In this document: piece by piece, positions 1 to 11,200 of the stretch
Layout of the letters: every line of letters begins with the position of its first letter
How positions within the stretch are numbered: the first letter of the stretch is position 1
Translations under genes and position numbers: made by a program
The notes under the pieces: generated by a model
Databases searched by the model: none
Told to the model about the DNA's origin: nothing
What the model saw: the letters and a program-made list of their open reading frames with translations, nothing else
Assembly: GCA_019055375.1 (NCBI GenBank)
Contig: JAHQIW010004345.1
Location: 1 to 64,000 of the forward strand
Direction of reading: 5' to 3'
Length of the DNA stretch: 64,000 nt
Source: Parelaphostrongylus tenuis
Taxonomy: Eukaryota > Nematoda > Chromadorea > Rhabditida > Metastrongylidae

Positions 1-4
1 TAGA

Positions 5-118
5 GAGAACACGCTCAAGGCATACTGTGGGAGCTAGTTTAATGCTGTGCACCTAAACACCGTGCACAATCTCTTCATACGCCGACCGATACGCTCTTAG
101 AGCTGCTGATCATAACAC
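5..118. repeat. Left arm of a long-range inverted repeat
   Basis: The first ~110 bases, reverse-complemented, match 3718-3830. Shared blocks include GGTGCACAGCATTA, CTCCCACAGTAT and CTTGAGCGTG, in the same order. The two arms enclose about 3.6 kb. This could be the terminal inverted repeats of a DNA element or two independent insertions. I see no transposase between them. The left arm may continue beyond the window. Confidence 0.55.
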
Positions 119-1617
119 GTCACACTGCAACTACTCGTAATATTTTGGTAAGAGCCAGTGACGTCATTTCAGCCAACGATATGTTTCTTGATATAGATAA
201 AAGCATCTGAATGATCTTCAATAAAAGTCTTTGACATATTGAAACATCGGCTTTTGCGCAAGCCGCTCCTTTTAAAGAAGCAAAAACGCCTCAAAAATGT
301 GAAAAAAGGTAATACAAGCCATGAAAAGTTTATGTAGAAGTGACATTCATTATGAACACGAGTTGTACAGATGCTAGAGGTGATGGATGAAAATTGAAAA
401 AACTTTTAAAATCAAAGGACGAAACGAGCAATGATACTTCATCCCATTTATTCCAGTAAACAGTAGTCCTCTCCTAACGATGAATTCGGGAAAATGGTTC
501 AACGTAAATCTCCTGAATTCGAGTTTATGGATGTAGTCACTTTTTCATAATATGCAGATGCAAAGCTGACTGCTGATACAAATCACTCCACCGAAAGATT
601 TGGTAGCTATTGCGATTTTATGGTGGAGAGACCTGCATAATTCCGCTCGCCCTGTTAGACAAGTGAGTTATCAAAATCTGATAATGTCTACATTTAAATC
701 TACAATAGAAGCTGCAAACGCCAGTGTAACACCATTAGAAGTAGCCATTGTGAACTGCCGGTCAAATGAAATGTCTCAAAACAAAAACTCTGCTTAAGAC
801 TTAATTAAACCAACAAAATCATCGAGAATACTCATGGTAAATTATCAATTGTGGAATGTCGATACTTTTTGAACACACTCTGGCACAGCATCTGTAATAG
901 GTCGACTTTCGTCTTGAACACAAAAAGTTAAGCAATGGAAACGGTATAGCAAAATAAGTTGGTCAAAAATAAAGTTACAAATAAAATGGATAAAAAAGCG
1001 CTCATTGTAAGTTCGCAGATGCGCACTGAAAATCGGTGGCATATGGTGGCAAGTTTATTAGTACAGACGAAGACAACTAGGCAACTATTGTTACCAGTGT
1101 ACAATCCAACTTTACATAAACTCCCTTTTACATGCATCCTTAAAAATCCCGCGGCACTTCTTCACTATCATACAACCGTCTCTCCGTCTAGGCTCATTCA
1201 TATTTGCAAGTGAGATTCGCTACTAGTTGAGAAAAATATGTCTCACATAATGGTAGATAGTGGCGAATCTGTTTTCCACCGAAATCCTGCGACACGGATG
1301 TTCCATAGTTTGATAGCTAAAATTGTTAACTTAGTAGTCATGTAATCTTTTCCTTTTAAACATAGTTGCGGCACTGTTTACATTTAAGACAATTACATGT
1401 GTCAAAAACACCAGCAATGAATCGATCTCAATTAAATAAACTAGTCATAGGTGTTGAAAGAAAAAGTGACAGTCGTGAAAATTCGGAAACAAATGGGAAA
1501 GCTAACGGATATCAATAGGGTTTTTTGCAATAAAAGGGAAATCGCTACTTGAACAATACATATAGAAGTAATGGATCAATAAGCAAAAATAAAAAACACT
1601 TTCAATTATCATAAGAT

Positions 1618-1891
1618 CGACTGTTCTTGAAAGCTCGTGATGAAACATTCAAAATTAATCCCAAAAAAGGGTTGTTCCAAGCCTAAACGAGGTTGCTAGC
1701 CAGGGCCATACACGGTGTTTCCTTGCTCCAATGCAGGGCTTAATGTGGGGCGGGGGTGTCACTGACGAGGAGGCCGAAACCTCCGAAAACACCGGTGTAT
1801 CGGCCTGGACGTACCAACCTCGTTTAGGCTTAAAACATTCTTTTTTCGGAATTATTTTGAATGTTATCACGGTGGTTTTAAGAACAGTCGA
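1618..1891. repeat. Foldback (inverted) repeat, MITE-like
   Basis: The left arm (1618-1720) and right arm (1787-1891) are imperfect reverse complements, ending in CGACTGTTCTT and AAGAACAGTCG. They share AACCTCGTTTAGGCTT. The ~65-bp centre is G-rich on the top strand and carries a hammerhead-like core (separate entry). A second, partial copy of centre plus right arm lies at 1985-2150. I see no coding capacity and the family is not recognised. Confidence 0.6.
1762..1806 (+). ncRNA. Hammerhead-like core in foldback repeat (candidate)
   Basis: CTGACGA (1762-1768) is followed by a 5-bp stem (GGAGG/CCTCC, 6-base loop), then GAAA and the palindrome ACACCGGTGT. These are the hammerhead elements in the right order. 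There is one extra A before the palindrome, and the strand that should form stem I is not next to the core. In the copy at 2033-2077 the palindrome register is correct, but the core reads CTGACAA. This may be a decayed ribozyme or a coincidence. Confidence 0.3.
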
Positions 1892-1984
1892 TTTATGGAT
1901 TAATTTGGTTTCTACCAGCCAAAATCCATCGACTGAACAGTGGGTGATGGACCAGTGTCATTGTAATTATGCCATCACCACATA

Positions 1985-2150
1985 CGCCTCCCTCCTTGCT
2001 ACAATGCAGGGCTTGGTGTGTGGGCGGGGTCACTGACAAAGCGGCCGAAACCTCCGAAACACCGGTGTATAGCCCTGGCGTACCAACCTCGTTTAGGCTT
2101 AAAACATTCTTTTTTGGAATTATTTTGGCTTTTCATTTTGTCGATCAACA
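1985..2150. repeat. Second, partial copy of the foldback repeat
   Basis: It repeats the centre and right arm of 1618-1891 (AATGCAGGGCTT, CCGAAACCTCCGAAA, CCTCGTTTAGGCTTAAAAC). CAGGGCT at 2007-2013 could pair with AGCCCTG at 2071-2077. The left arm is missing. Confidence 0.6.
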
Positions 2151-2159
2151 TTAGAAAAC

Positions 2160-3715
2160 GAAGAAGGCGAGAACTGAGTGAGTCTAATGGCTTGAACAGC
2201 GTTTTGTGACATTGTCTGCTGGAATTCCGAAGCAAACATAGAAGGCAGTAAACCTAGAAGCTAAACAGTGTAAACTTGTAATAATGAGCAGCATTATGGA
2301 GAAACACGTGCACGGAACAACTTAGACGTTCGATAGTGTTTCATAAACGCATACTGTTGATCGTTAATTCATATATTAGTCGCTCACTTCAAGGATTTTC
2401 AACAATGTGGGCGAAGTTTTGTAGCGGATTTTGTGTCGTCGCCCATGAGCCAGTGCATGTACCATTGAGATCTGGCTGCTTCAACGATGATGCGATTGGG
2501 AAGAGAAACCAACGCTGTTTCTTTAATTCCATCTTGATTCAATTGCAAAAATGTTTACTTGGTGAATCTTTCAAGAGACTTGTAACACTATAAAAAGATC
2601 TTAGAAAAATGTGACGTTTCACATTGTTTGGCGAAAAAGTATCAGATGATCTCGCCTTCTATGTACACATACCTTCAGAGTCAGAGATTTGACTTCAGTC
2701 TTCCTTACGAATATAAGAACACTGATTTTGAGTGAATGGTCATCGGAAGGTAATTGTACAGAGCAAAAATTCATTTAATTTACTTTTCAACTGTTTAATT
2801 TCTAATACATGGTGGGTCTTTGAGCGAAAGTTGTACCCTGAAAACTTTTTATTTGAGAAGTCCAACCCAAGCCACAGATAGCACTCTCAGATTCACAGGT
2901 TTTCATCGGGTCAAAAGCTCTAAACAAACAAAAGCGAAAACAAATGGCTTGTGATAGCAACGAATGCCTGAAACTGCTGTGTTCCGGGTGAGAAGAAGTG
3001 ATAAAGAGATTCCATTTTTTATCTGCGTTGTGATATGATGTAGGATAAATTGATTTTGTTAAATATCAGATACTGACGTTCTCATCAATTGATTCTTATC
3101 ACATGGTTTGGCATAGTTTCGAAGAATGTCAAGACGGTATTCCTTCGTTAGAAACTGAATTTCGTCATGTACAACAAGGAATACGTGCAACTAAAAAAGA
3201 AATTGAGGCGCTTACAAATAATGATGAAATCTTGCAATCACTGCACCTCAGAGATACTATCACATTGATCATCATTAATGCAGAAACCACATCACATCAC
3301 GAAGACGATTCGCTACGATCGGGAAAACCTAAAAAGATTTGGAACATTGGAATAGTTGTGCATCTTCTGAGCATGTTTTGAAGTAATCAACTGGTCGGTC
3401 CCCAAACAATAACTGAGACGCGTCAACAACAATCTCTTTATGAGACTTAAGAATTTTGTAGTTATGCGGACTACCAAAACATTCCTACCGTATTAGATTA
3501 TCACGGGCGACAACAAACAATGGTAGAGGGAATTTGCGCTGCGATGTTTTCAGAAAAACTCAATCTATTTTGAACAGTGACACCTATAACTAGGACTTTT
3601 CCAGAATATAACGTTCAAGGTGTTCTAGGGTACTTTCGGAGTTAGTTCAATGTTCAAGTGCCCTCCCCACCTTCAATATGTTGTGTGGAGTATCAAATAA
3701 GCTTACGTGCTGAGC
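2160..3715. other. Unassigned DNA inside the inverted-repeat pair
   Basis: No gene is recognised. A 92-codon open frame at 3103-3381 (+) has a charged, helix-prone middle (QQGIRATKKEIEAL), but there is no convincing splice structure or family resemblance. Confidence 0.4.
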
Positions 3716-3717
3716 GT

Positions 3718-3830
3718 ACGTGCTGCTTATAAGACTGAGCGTAACGGTGGGCGTATGAGGAGACTGTTACACGTGTTTCAGGTGCACAGCATTAGCTAAC
3801 TCCCACAGTATACCTTGAGCGTGTTCCGTC
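3718..3830. repeat. Right arm of the long-range inverted repeat
   Basis: Reverse complement of the window's first ~110 bases, ending in CTTGAGCGTGTTC. The arms match well but with several substitutions and small indels, so the pair is not recent. Confidence 0.55.
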
Positions 3831-4305
3831 TGCACATTTTCAATGATACTGCATTGAACACAAGATCTCATCGCCTGCCACGTTTGTCTGGACGCCCGTC
3901 GCCGTAGACGGAAGCACATGTGTACAGGGAACTGTGGTAGAAATTCTACCTAGAAATCGTTATTGTGTTTATCGGAGTCTCAACGTCAGCCGCTGGAGCT
4001 TTCAGGTTGTCGTCACAGCAGATATTCGTCGGTCATTGTGGATCAGAAGAAGATCTGTCTCCTTTCGACTAGCTGACACTAGATCATTAAGAATACTGGT
4101 ATTTTTTACCAACAGTTTGGCTTTCGATCGTAAGCAATTTTTTTCTCTTAGTTTTATAATCTCCTACTATAACGATGAACCTCGGCCGTAAATTGCAGTC
4201 TAGCACTAAAGAACACTTTCCATCATGAAGCGGCAAATCTTATACGACGTATGAAAACCGATGGTAAATGTTCAAAACTGTGCTAAGAACCGAGATCAAA
4301 CAGCC

Positions 4306-4485
4306 TATAGGAGCGGTGAAAACGGCGTAGACTCATACGATGTTATGGTGGAACTAATTCGTATGATAAAAGTATATGTGAGTGACGCGAGGGATACGAT
4401 ATCCTTGTTACCAGGGCTTGATGGTTTTATGTTGGAAAGCTATAATATTTCCTTAATCGAGAGACTTGAGAAATTCGGAACATAA
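4306..4485 (+). CDS. Possible terminal exon, unrecognised protein
   Basis: An open frame after a possible acceptor (CCTATAG) runs to a TAA stop. Its ~59 codons look protein-like and helical, containing DVMVELIRMIKVYVSDARD and LPGLD. I do not recognise it. The LPGLD after a helix is faintly like Mediator subunit 9, but too weak to name. It lies 0.7 kb upstream of the better-supported exons at 5.2 kb on the same strand. The stop makes it unlikely to be an internal exon of that gene. Confidence 0.25.
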   Translation, partial: YRSGENGVDSYDVMVELIRMIKVYVSDARDTISLLPGLDGFMLESYNISLIERLEKFGT

Positions 4486-5186
4486 TAGGATTGTAAAAAG
4501 ATTTTAACTTGTTGGCAGGTGTATGAATGACATGCATATCACTAATTACACTATCATTGTTATCATAGTGATTAAGATAAAATAACAGCTGATCGATAGT
4601 AGGACAAGGAGTTGCTGAACTTGTTAGAACAAAGTTCTACGATTTTTTTTCTGAGACAATATGAATAGTGAACGGTGTTTCTGGTCTCGACCTCTGTTAC
4701 GTTGCCCTACTATCGATGAGCTACTCAGCGACTGCAAAAAGTGGAGCGAAAAAAAAAATCAGTTCCGGATGATAAGAGACCGCTAAAGGAAATGTGATCA
4801 ATATTAAGAATATAGCGACCACTGGCCATCAACCGTAGTTGTGAACGCCCGTTTTTGCCCGCCATTTGCTAAAGTCAATCAGAGTGGCTGCGTTAGAAGA
4901 AATAAGTACGTAATTACATTCTCTGATTGACCCGTTCATTTGTTCACTTGTGCAAAAGTGATATAGAAATGCTTTCTGATCCAGTAAATACCGATTAGAT
5001 CACTCACGGCATTTAGTTTTAATGAAATTCTCTGAGATGAGTGTAATTTATGTTTGAAAGTAATCTCTTTATATACAGGGATAAGAGCATTAACACACTT
5101 ATCATACAGAAGTAAACAGATCGAGTTGATAAAAAGTCCTATATAGAGGTTAGAAATTGCATACTCCCATTATTGGCATCATACTA

Positions 5187-5798
5187 ATGCCACGTTTGGC
5201 TTCCAGTAAGCAGACAATGGAGCATGTGGAATTGTCCCGACATGACAGAGCACATGGTGACTTTGCTGCTCATGCCGACGAACTAGTTCTGAAATTTATA
5301 GCCTTAGAGCTTACTGAGCCGCCGCCTGCACAATTAGCCAGACTGACTGGCGATGGGTACGTTCTTCATCGTGATTGTTGGGGTGTCGTCGAAACTAAGG
5401 TAAGGTTTATTTCAGAGCTTGGTTACAGCTCATTAGAAAAGCGTTCGATGACAATCCTGTCTTGGAGGAACTCGCGTCGGTAGGTCAAACTATTTGAAAA
5501 CACCTTCAAGTTTTAGATCGGTACATTCCAGCACGTAGTACCCAAACAGCTCGGTGCCAGCATACAACATAATTCGGCTCATCAGTATGGATATTGTAAC
5601 GATTTCACCATTTCTGTAGCGGAAATTCAATACAACCGTTTGCTTCATCTGATTAACAAAGCTCTGGAACGTCGCAATATTTCATCGCAAGACATCCATG
5701 CGCAAACGAAGCAGCGCCGATCAATGCGGACACAATTCACTCACAACGTGCTTCAGCAAGAGGTGATAACCAACATTTCAGATCACCGCGAAAATTGT
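5187..5798 (+). CDS. Hypothetical nematode gene, three proposed exons
   Basis: Proposed exons are 5187(or 5207)-5356, 5416-5479 and 5517-5798. A GTACGT donor at 5357 and TTTCAG acceptor at 5415 remove a 59-base intron and join GATGG to A in phase (TGDG|AWLQLIRKAF). A 37-base intron (GTAGGT to TTTTAG) then joins EELAS to IGTFQHV, also in phase. Reading straight through 5357-5415 instead shifts to an implausible tail. A GTAAGT donor follows at 5799, although the frame stays open to 6110. The protein is helical and hydrophilic (ELVLKFIALEL, QYNRLLHLINKALERRN). I do not recognise a domain. It may be the 5' part of the STAR gene 1.6 kb downstream, or a separate gene. The first exon could begin at the ATG at 5187 or at an acceptor at 5206. 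Confidence 0.5.
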
Positions 5799-6130
5799 GT
5801 AAGTAACAGACAGTTTACATATGGAATAGGCTTGACACAAACCATGTCAATTGAACAGAATCCAAAAGCTCTAATTACTCATCAGGAGAAGGGCCTTATC
5901 AAAGCGCAGTCCAACGTCGACACCACACCAATCGCGCGGCAGGAACTGCAAATTCCTCTGCTCATCCGGCGATCCGATGTTCACTTGATAGAAACAAATA
6001 AAGTAATATATGAGACGTCTCTGCAGTTTTGCGAGTTTAGTCTCTTTCATTTTGACAGACTAGGCGGCTGGAATTTACACAACCATCGGTCTGATCTATC
6101 TTGCATTTAACAAAACCAATATGTATTCTA

Positions 6131-6319
6131 AGGGAGCTTGATAAACGTTTTGCGACAATGTTGAGCTTCCCACAAACAGATGACCGCATGTCACTTGCGA
6201 ATTCACCTTATGAAAGTTGTATAAGTGGACTTTATTCGAGAAAAAATTCAATGCTTTCCTTACTCGAGAATACTCAGAAAACTTGGGTTAATTACTTCAT
6301 CAAGATTTCATATCGCTAA
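6131..6319 (+). CDS. Possible further exon of the 5.2-kb gene
   Basis: This open frame reads like protein (RELDKRFATMLSFP, SRKNSMLSLLENTQK) and lies in the same orientation between the 5.2-kb exons and the STAR exons. A CTAAG acceptor at 6131 is possible. I could not find a join to the 5798 or 6002 donors that keeps phase, so the exon limits are uncertain. The frame ends in TAA at 6319, but a splice before that is likely if the exon is real. Confidence 0.3.
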   Translation, partial: RELDKRFATMLSFPQTDDRMSLANSPYESCISGLYSRKNSMLSLLENTQKTWVNYFIKISYR

Positions 6320-6430
6320 CACTTTTGAAACATTTGAATGATATGCAAAATATATCTCATTAGGTGAGGTTGAGCTCAGCTTTCACACAAACTGACCGCG
6401 CTGACAGTTACGATAGGATATACTGAAAAA

Positions 6431-6592
6431 AGAGTGGTAGCAGAACGGTGGCATTGGTGGTTTAGTGCTAACAAGCGTTCCCGGTATATACGATTGAAAC
6501 GCACGGATCCAATTTACGCCTGATGTTCGGATGTTTTGCACATCAGTCAATGCTCTCGATGTATACTCATAACATCATAAGACTACTGAAAA
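6431..6592 (+). repeat. tRNA-like interspersed repeat, degenerate copy
   Basis: Resembles the tRNA-like family seen better at 11785-11955 and 36935-37120. It begins GAGTGGTAGCAGAACGG, has a box-A-like GGTTTAGTGC, and then the family's TTTTGCACATCAGTCAATG tail block. Its box B is eroded. Confidence 0.45.
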
Positions 6593-6689
6593 TCGTTAGA
6601 TCCATTTTTTTTTTTAATTGTCCTTGTTTTTTTATCGTGGCATCAATTTATACCGCCCAAGCGGGATGATCAGTATCAACGAAAAGAGT

Positions 6690-7137
6690 CAATAAAAACA
6701 AAATTTTTTTCTGATCTTGTTCTTAAGCCACATACGAGGTGTTATATTATTTCTTTATTCAACAGCTGGCGTTTCGGCAGTTTGTTTTCCTTAGAGCCTA
6801 GAAAGGCAGGGCTGCCCACTTTTCAATTAGTCAGACAAATCCATTACTCTTTTGGAAAAAGATCGCCAGACCTAGATTTCAATCGCATCGAGCACAAAAA
6901 ATTAACTATCAACATAATTACTGCTTTTTTAAATGTGTTCCACTGAATGCCTAAAGTGGAAATCACCGGGAGGAGATCACATAAGATGGTATTGCACCCC
7001 ACCCATCAAAATATCACTTTTAACTACTGGCTCATATAACGAGTGATAACGAGGCAATCATCCAATACAACTATAAACCGCACACCTCGTGTTTGTCTTA
7101 AAAAATAAAAACGCAGGATTTATTGAAGCATGCCGAG
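6690..7137. mobile_element. Penelope-like element remnant (head-to-head ends only)
   Basis: The left part (6720-7060) matches the 3' terminal region of the PLE at 42.9 kb in reverse orientation: CGAGGTGTTAT, CGTTTCGGCAG, AGACCTAGATTTCAATCGCAT, and then the last codons of the GIY-YIG frame. The right part (7085-7137) is the extreme 3' end in the opposite orientation, ending GAAGCATGCCGAGG. So this is a two-armed insertion with 3' ends outward and almost no coding sequence. The ribozyme core in its left arm is mutated (CUAAGGA). Confidence 0.65.
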
Positions 7138-7450
7138 GTTATTAGACAGTCGGTCTTGGGGACAAAATTCATTGTTATCAATAAAGAGGTTAATCGGGCT
7201 AAGTGGAGATCGACATATTGAACTGAACAATTTTGTTCTGTTCTTAAAAGGGTTTTTTGATAAGTTTCAACCGTTATGCTTATTAACATCTTAGTTCATA
7301 TATAGACGACCTAATCGACTGAAATAGGAGCAATTTCGAAGTTCAAAACTCAATTTATAAGCGAAGTGAAGGTGAAAACTAACGAGTCTCGTGATGGTCG
7401 AATATATTTGCTAATGTTACCGCATAAGCAGTGAATTCAACGGTTTTCAG

Positions 7451-8194
7451 GAAAATGAGACTGACAACGGCGTCACGATGTCCATAAAAATTTACATTCC
7501 TTCACCTCCACCGTGAGCCTTCACATTTTTTTTTCTCAATATTCGACATTCCTGTCATGTGGTGCGATTGAATGACGACGTTCTTTTCAGTGAAAAGAAG
7601 TGCAGTTATATCGGACGTATCATAGGGCCAAATGGAATGACAATTAGAAATCTTCAGCGTGAGACAGGGTGCCGAATCAGTATCCGCGGCAAAGGAAGTG
7701 TTAAGGTGAATGTTCAGTGTAGATTAGCTTTCCTTTTCAGTAGTCGTAGACGTAAACACTAATCTTCAATATAACAGTGGACTTATAATCCTCTTCTTCG
7801 AGTTGTTGAATAATCGATCAATGTCACACCTAATTCAAGGATGCTTTTGTAGTATAAAAGAGATACAATCAAAGAGGAATACAAATTCAGGACAGCAAGC
7901 TGCTGCGCAAACTTCGCCGCAGACTAGGATATGAACATCTCATGGAGGACACACACGTGCTAGTCGAGGCAGATTCGCCTTCACGTGATGGGTGAGCATG
8001 TTAATCTGTATGTGGATTCAGAGATGACCAAATGGTCTGATTTAGATGTCGGTCTCTGATCGAGAATGCAAAAAAAAAAACGCATATCCGAGCTGTTCAC
8101 ACCTGAATTCGATGCTCTGAAGCGCAAGCAGCTCATTCATCTTGCTGTCGTCAAAGGAACCTACAGACCAATTTCTTTGTCTCGATCTACATGA
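7451..8194 (+). CDS. STAR-family KH RNA-binding protein, GLD-1/Quaking type (partial)
   Basis: Four exons are proposed: 7451-7512, 7591-7705, 7891-7991 and 8046-8194, with introns of 78, 185 and 54 bases. The spliced product starts in the strand before the KH domain (MSIKIYIPS). It continues with the KH core [20 protein letters not shown] and the loop RGKGSVKD, then [15 protein letters not shown]. It ends with a QUA2-like tail, [20 protein letters not shown], and a TGA at 8192. The GPNG loop and the QUA2 ending are characteristic of STAR proteins, which bind mRNA and regulate its translation or splicing. The N-terminal QUA1 dimerisation part is not identified. A short exon near 7329-7365 is possible. 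Odd point: exon 4 enters in phase but contains a run of 11 A at about 8070-8080 and then goes out of frame. Ten A would restore the whole tail, so this is either an assembly error or a decaying gene. Confidence 0.75.
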
Positions 8195-8879
8195 TTGATA
8201 TCGATCACACATATTACTAATTTCCACGACATAAAGGCTAAAGTGAATTCTGTATTCGTATTTCTTTCTCTCGTCAAATTGTTTACGCTCTGAGAGGACG
8301 CAGTTAGTTTCCTCAGTCCATCTAAGCTTTCAAAACTACTGCATGACCTTGCCGGCGTTACAGATTGTTGCGGAAGAACCTCTTCGCACTTGCTATTGCG
8401 ATGGTTGGTTTTAGATGATGAGCTCCCCTCACTAGATTGACATAAGAACATTCACTTATTCAGAGCATTCTACTCAACCAAAATGTGAAATGAAACAAAA
8501 TAGAAACACAATATATCGATTCTAGATTGGGTTAAATGAGAAGGACGAAATGATTTAGTCACATATGATAATTAAGCCGCGATTTCATTCGCCTTAAAGT
8601 GCGAGTTGCACTTTAGGGTTCAGCGGGCTAAACAGACTATGTGGTCGATTGATCTGCTGCCGACTTATGTCTTGTAACGGACAAGAGCACAAAGTTTAAA
8701 TACTTTATACGGGTTATACCAAACAACTCGGTAGCATTGAGCGATATCGGGTGTACCAAACAACCTATAAAATACATACGTCACTATAACAATAACATAA
8801 TATTAATATGTACATGATTGCGATATATCGTTATGTGAAGACATGATTGAATAAGAAGTATTATCGTGTGACGATAATA

Positions 8880-9440
8880 TCCCTTTGCGGACGCCGCCAT
8901 TTTCGGCTGACAAGCGGCTCAGACATTTGCGAAAAGAGCCGCGAATATGCGCTCCAAGGAAATGTAGTAGTTCTCTAATGAAAAATATATTTTTTTCGTG
9001 AATATGTGGGATTTCTGTGTCAATGAATGGTCAGATATATTAAAACAGACCATAATAAGGCTATTTTGTTAGACATAGGGCAATTGCTGCATTCATAATC
9101 CACACTTTCAAAGGGAAAAAACCAAGTATTCATAGAAGGCTATATTTAGAAGCTTTATCGATCATTTCTTTAATGTTTTATCCATACTTACCTAAAATTC
9201 AATCAAATTTATCTTCTATTTCTAACATCTTTCCGTACACTTCATTGGATGAAGTGCATATAATCAATCATAATGGATGAAAATTGGAAAACAATGAGTA
9301 GTTCGTCAAAAATGGTGCTGCTTGTTGCATGCGATCTCACTTCATCGATAATTCATGATATTTTTGATTATTAGCGCAGTTCATATTCCATTTCTCAGGT
9401 AAATGCATAATTTTGTCCGAACTCTTTAGTCATAGCTATG
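8880..9440 (+). repeat. Interspersed repeat, also at 46520-46830
   Basis: Both copies share a CTTTGC/CTCTGC-GACG block with CCATTTT-GGCTG, then GCGCTCCAAGG/GCGCTCCAATG, and end near CATAGCTA-GG-ATGCA. They are diverged and the family is not recognised. No coding frame survives. Confidence 0.4.
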
Positions 9441-9599
9441 GTATGCAAAAGAGTTCGGTTTTTCTTTCTTTCTTTTTCCCTAGCGGTTCTTTCCCACTCT
9501 CTCAACCCTGTTTGAACGCTCTGGTAGACACGCATAGAACGCTTTAATAGTCATTCAATAGCCAAGATCAAGTGAATTCAAACGATGTATTTTATTCCT

Positions 9600-10115
9600 T
9601 GTCAATCTCAACAACCACTCTGTCTCCTTTCATCGATCTGAAGAAAGCCCTTGAATTAGTGAAACAGAAACCAGAGCATCGCTACTCAGTAAATAATGAA
9701 CCTTCGTGAGCTACATAAAGATTTCACGAGTAAAATGTCTCCATTTTACAACAATATCACCATTGACGTAAGGAGAGGGCTCCGACATGGCGATACAAAT
9801 TCGCCAAGCTTATTCATTGCCACCCTCCAAGACGTCATGCGAATATTAGAAAGGGACGATTTAGGAGTGAAAATTGACTATCGGCAATTGAATCACCTTC
9901 GCTTTGTTAATGATATTGTCCTCATAATACCAAGCGTCAGCCAAGTGGAACAAATGTTGACCGATTTCGACAACGCCTTTGGAAAGATTAGTCTTCAACT
10001 AAACCTAACGAAGAGGATGTTTATAAGGAACCAATGGGTTTTGAGTGCCCCAATCACGCTAAACGAAACAAGAATCTCCGAATGCTTTAGTTACCTCAAA
10101 CGGCCTATTTTCTTC
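9600..10115 (+). pseudogene. RTE-type reverse transcriptase fragment
   Basis: A frame from about 9696 reads like the palm region of the RTE element at 28.9 kb: LRELHKDFTSKMSPFYNN, then IDVRRGLRHGDTNSP, then LNHLRFVNDIVLI, then LQLNLTKRMF. A degenerate FIDLKKAL-like stretch lies just before it. The catalytic box that should be FADD is FVND, so one active-site aspartate is lost. There is no endonuclease domain, and the piece is truncated at both ends. Confidence 0.8.
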
Positions 10116-10139
10116 GCTGTGACAGTCGAAAAACTATAA

Positions 10140-11200
10140 ATTGTTTCAGTTCAAGCATTTCTTGCTAGATAAAGCTTTGTTCTTAAGCAATTGATAATCG
10201 TATCAAATAGGGAAAATTTTGAACGATTTCAATGGTGTACTAGATTTTGATAAAGGACTTCTCAGAGTGTTGTAACGCGGTCAAAAGGAGATTAGATTTC
10301 GCAAATTTGAATAATTTTCAATGTCCGCATCTTGTTTTGCGCACCTCTCATAGAAAAAACGCCTTTTTCGATTTTTGTCAGAGTTATCAGTAACCATTCC
10401 GTAGCTTAAGTCTTGGAAATTTTAACGGTATACTTTATTCTTGAAATGGCTTCCTTAATGCGCTCTAGCAGTAAAAAACATAGTGTAGCTTTCACACTCG
10501 AGCATTTCCCACTGGAGTTAGTTTTTCCGTTGGACTTCTTAAGCAGTTCAAAAGTTCGCCTTTCTATAAACCTCGGCATAATCAACTGCTATACGAAAGT
10601 CGAGAAAACTTATCTTGATAAGCTGACGCCGAATTGCTACGACTAGCTTACCAACCTCGCGTCAGCTAATCGAGATAAGTTTTCTGGACTTCTAAGAAAT
10701 CTTCGATAGCCCAAATCTCGACGATATCATAACGCTGTTTTAAAAAAAAATCTCCATATTGTACTATAGCAGCCAAAAGAAGATTAGCTTTCCCAAGTAG
10801 TTGATATGTTGCTAAAGACACGGTGACTTGAGGTCAATTTCGCGAAACCTCACACTTTGGAGTGTGAAGCGCAATTTTCTTCTGATTACCACACCTCACT
10901 AAGAAGTCCTCTTAAGAAAACAAACTACGTACTTGAAATCACCTAGATTTAAAAACTTTATCCGACGAGAAATATTCAAAATGTGAAACAAAATTTTGTT
11001 TTGACTATTGCAGCGCCGAAATAAGCCATTTGAGAAACAAAATACACTATTTAAGTTCACTTGGTTTCAGCTATCGAATGAATACTATTACTCTAGTAAA
11101 GAAGGTCTTTTGTAGAAAGTTATTTTTAGCACAAGAAGTGAAATCTCCGCTTAGCTATTTTATGACTCATAAAAATCCATTGTAAAAGCTCTGCTTTGCG
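10140..11200. repeat. Old interspersed repeat family (AGCTATCGAATGA type)
   Basis: This stretch holds several copies of a loose unit also found at 12050-12250, 13240-13530, 15230-15480, 42240-42850 and 44340-44780. Recurring phrases are AGCTATCGAATGA, GAAGATTAG(C/A)TTT and (A)AAGCTTT after a short gap. Copies are strongly diverged, often tandem or overlapping, and non-coding. The family is not recognised. Confidence 0.4.

Noticed and set aside
5401..5483. Read-through of the 5.2-kb frame as a single 108-codon exon
   Set aside because: The tail after 5357 is implausible, while splicing out 5357-5415 restores a protein-like frame with a canonical donor and acceptor.
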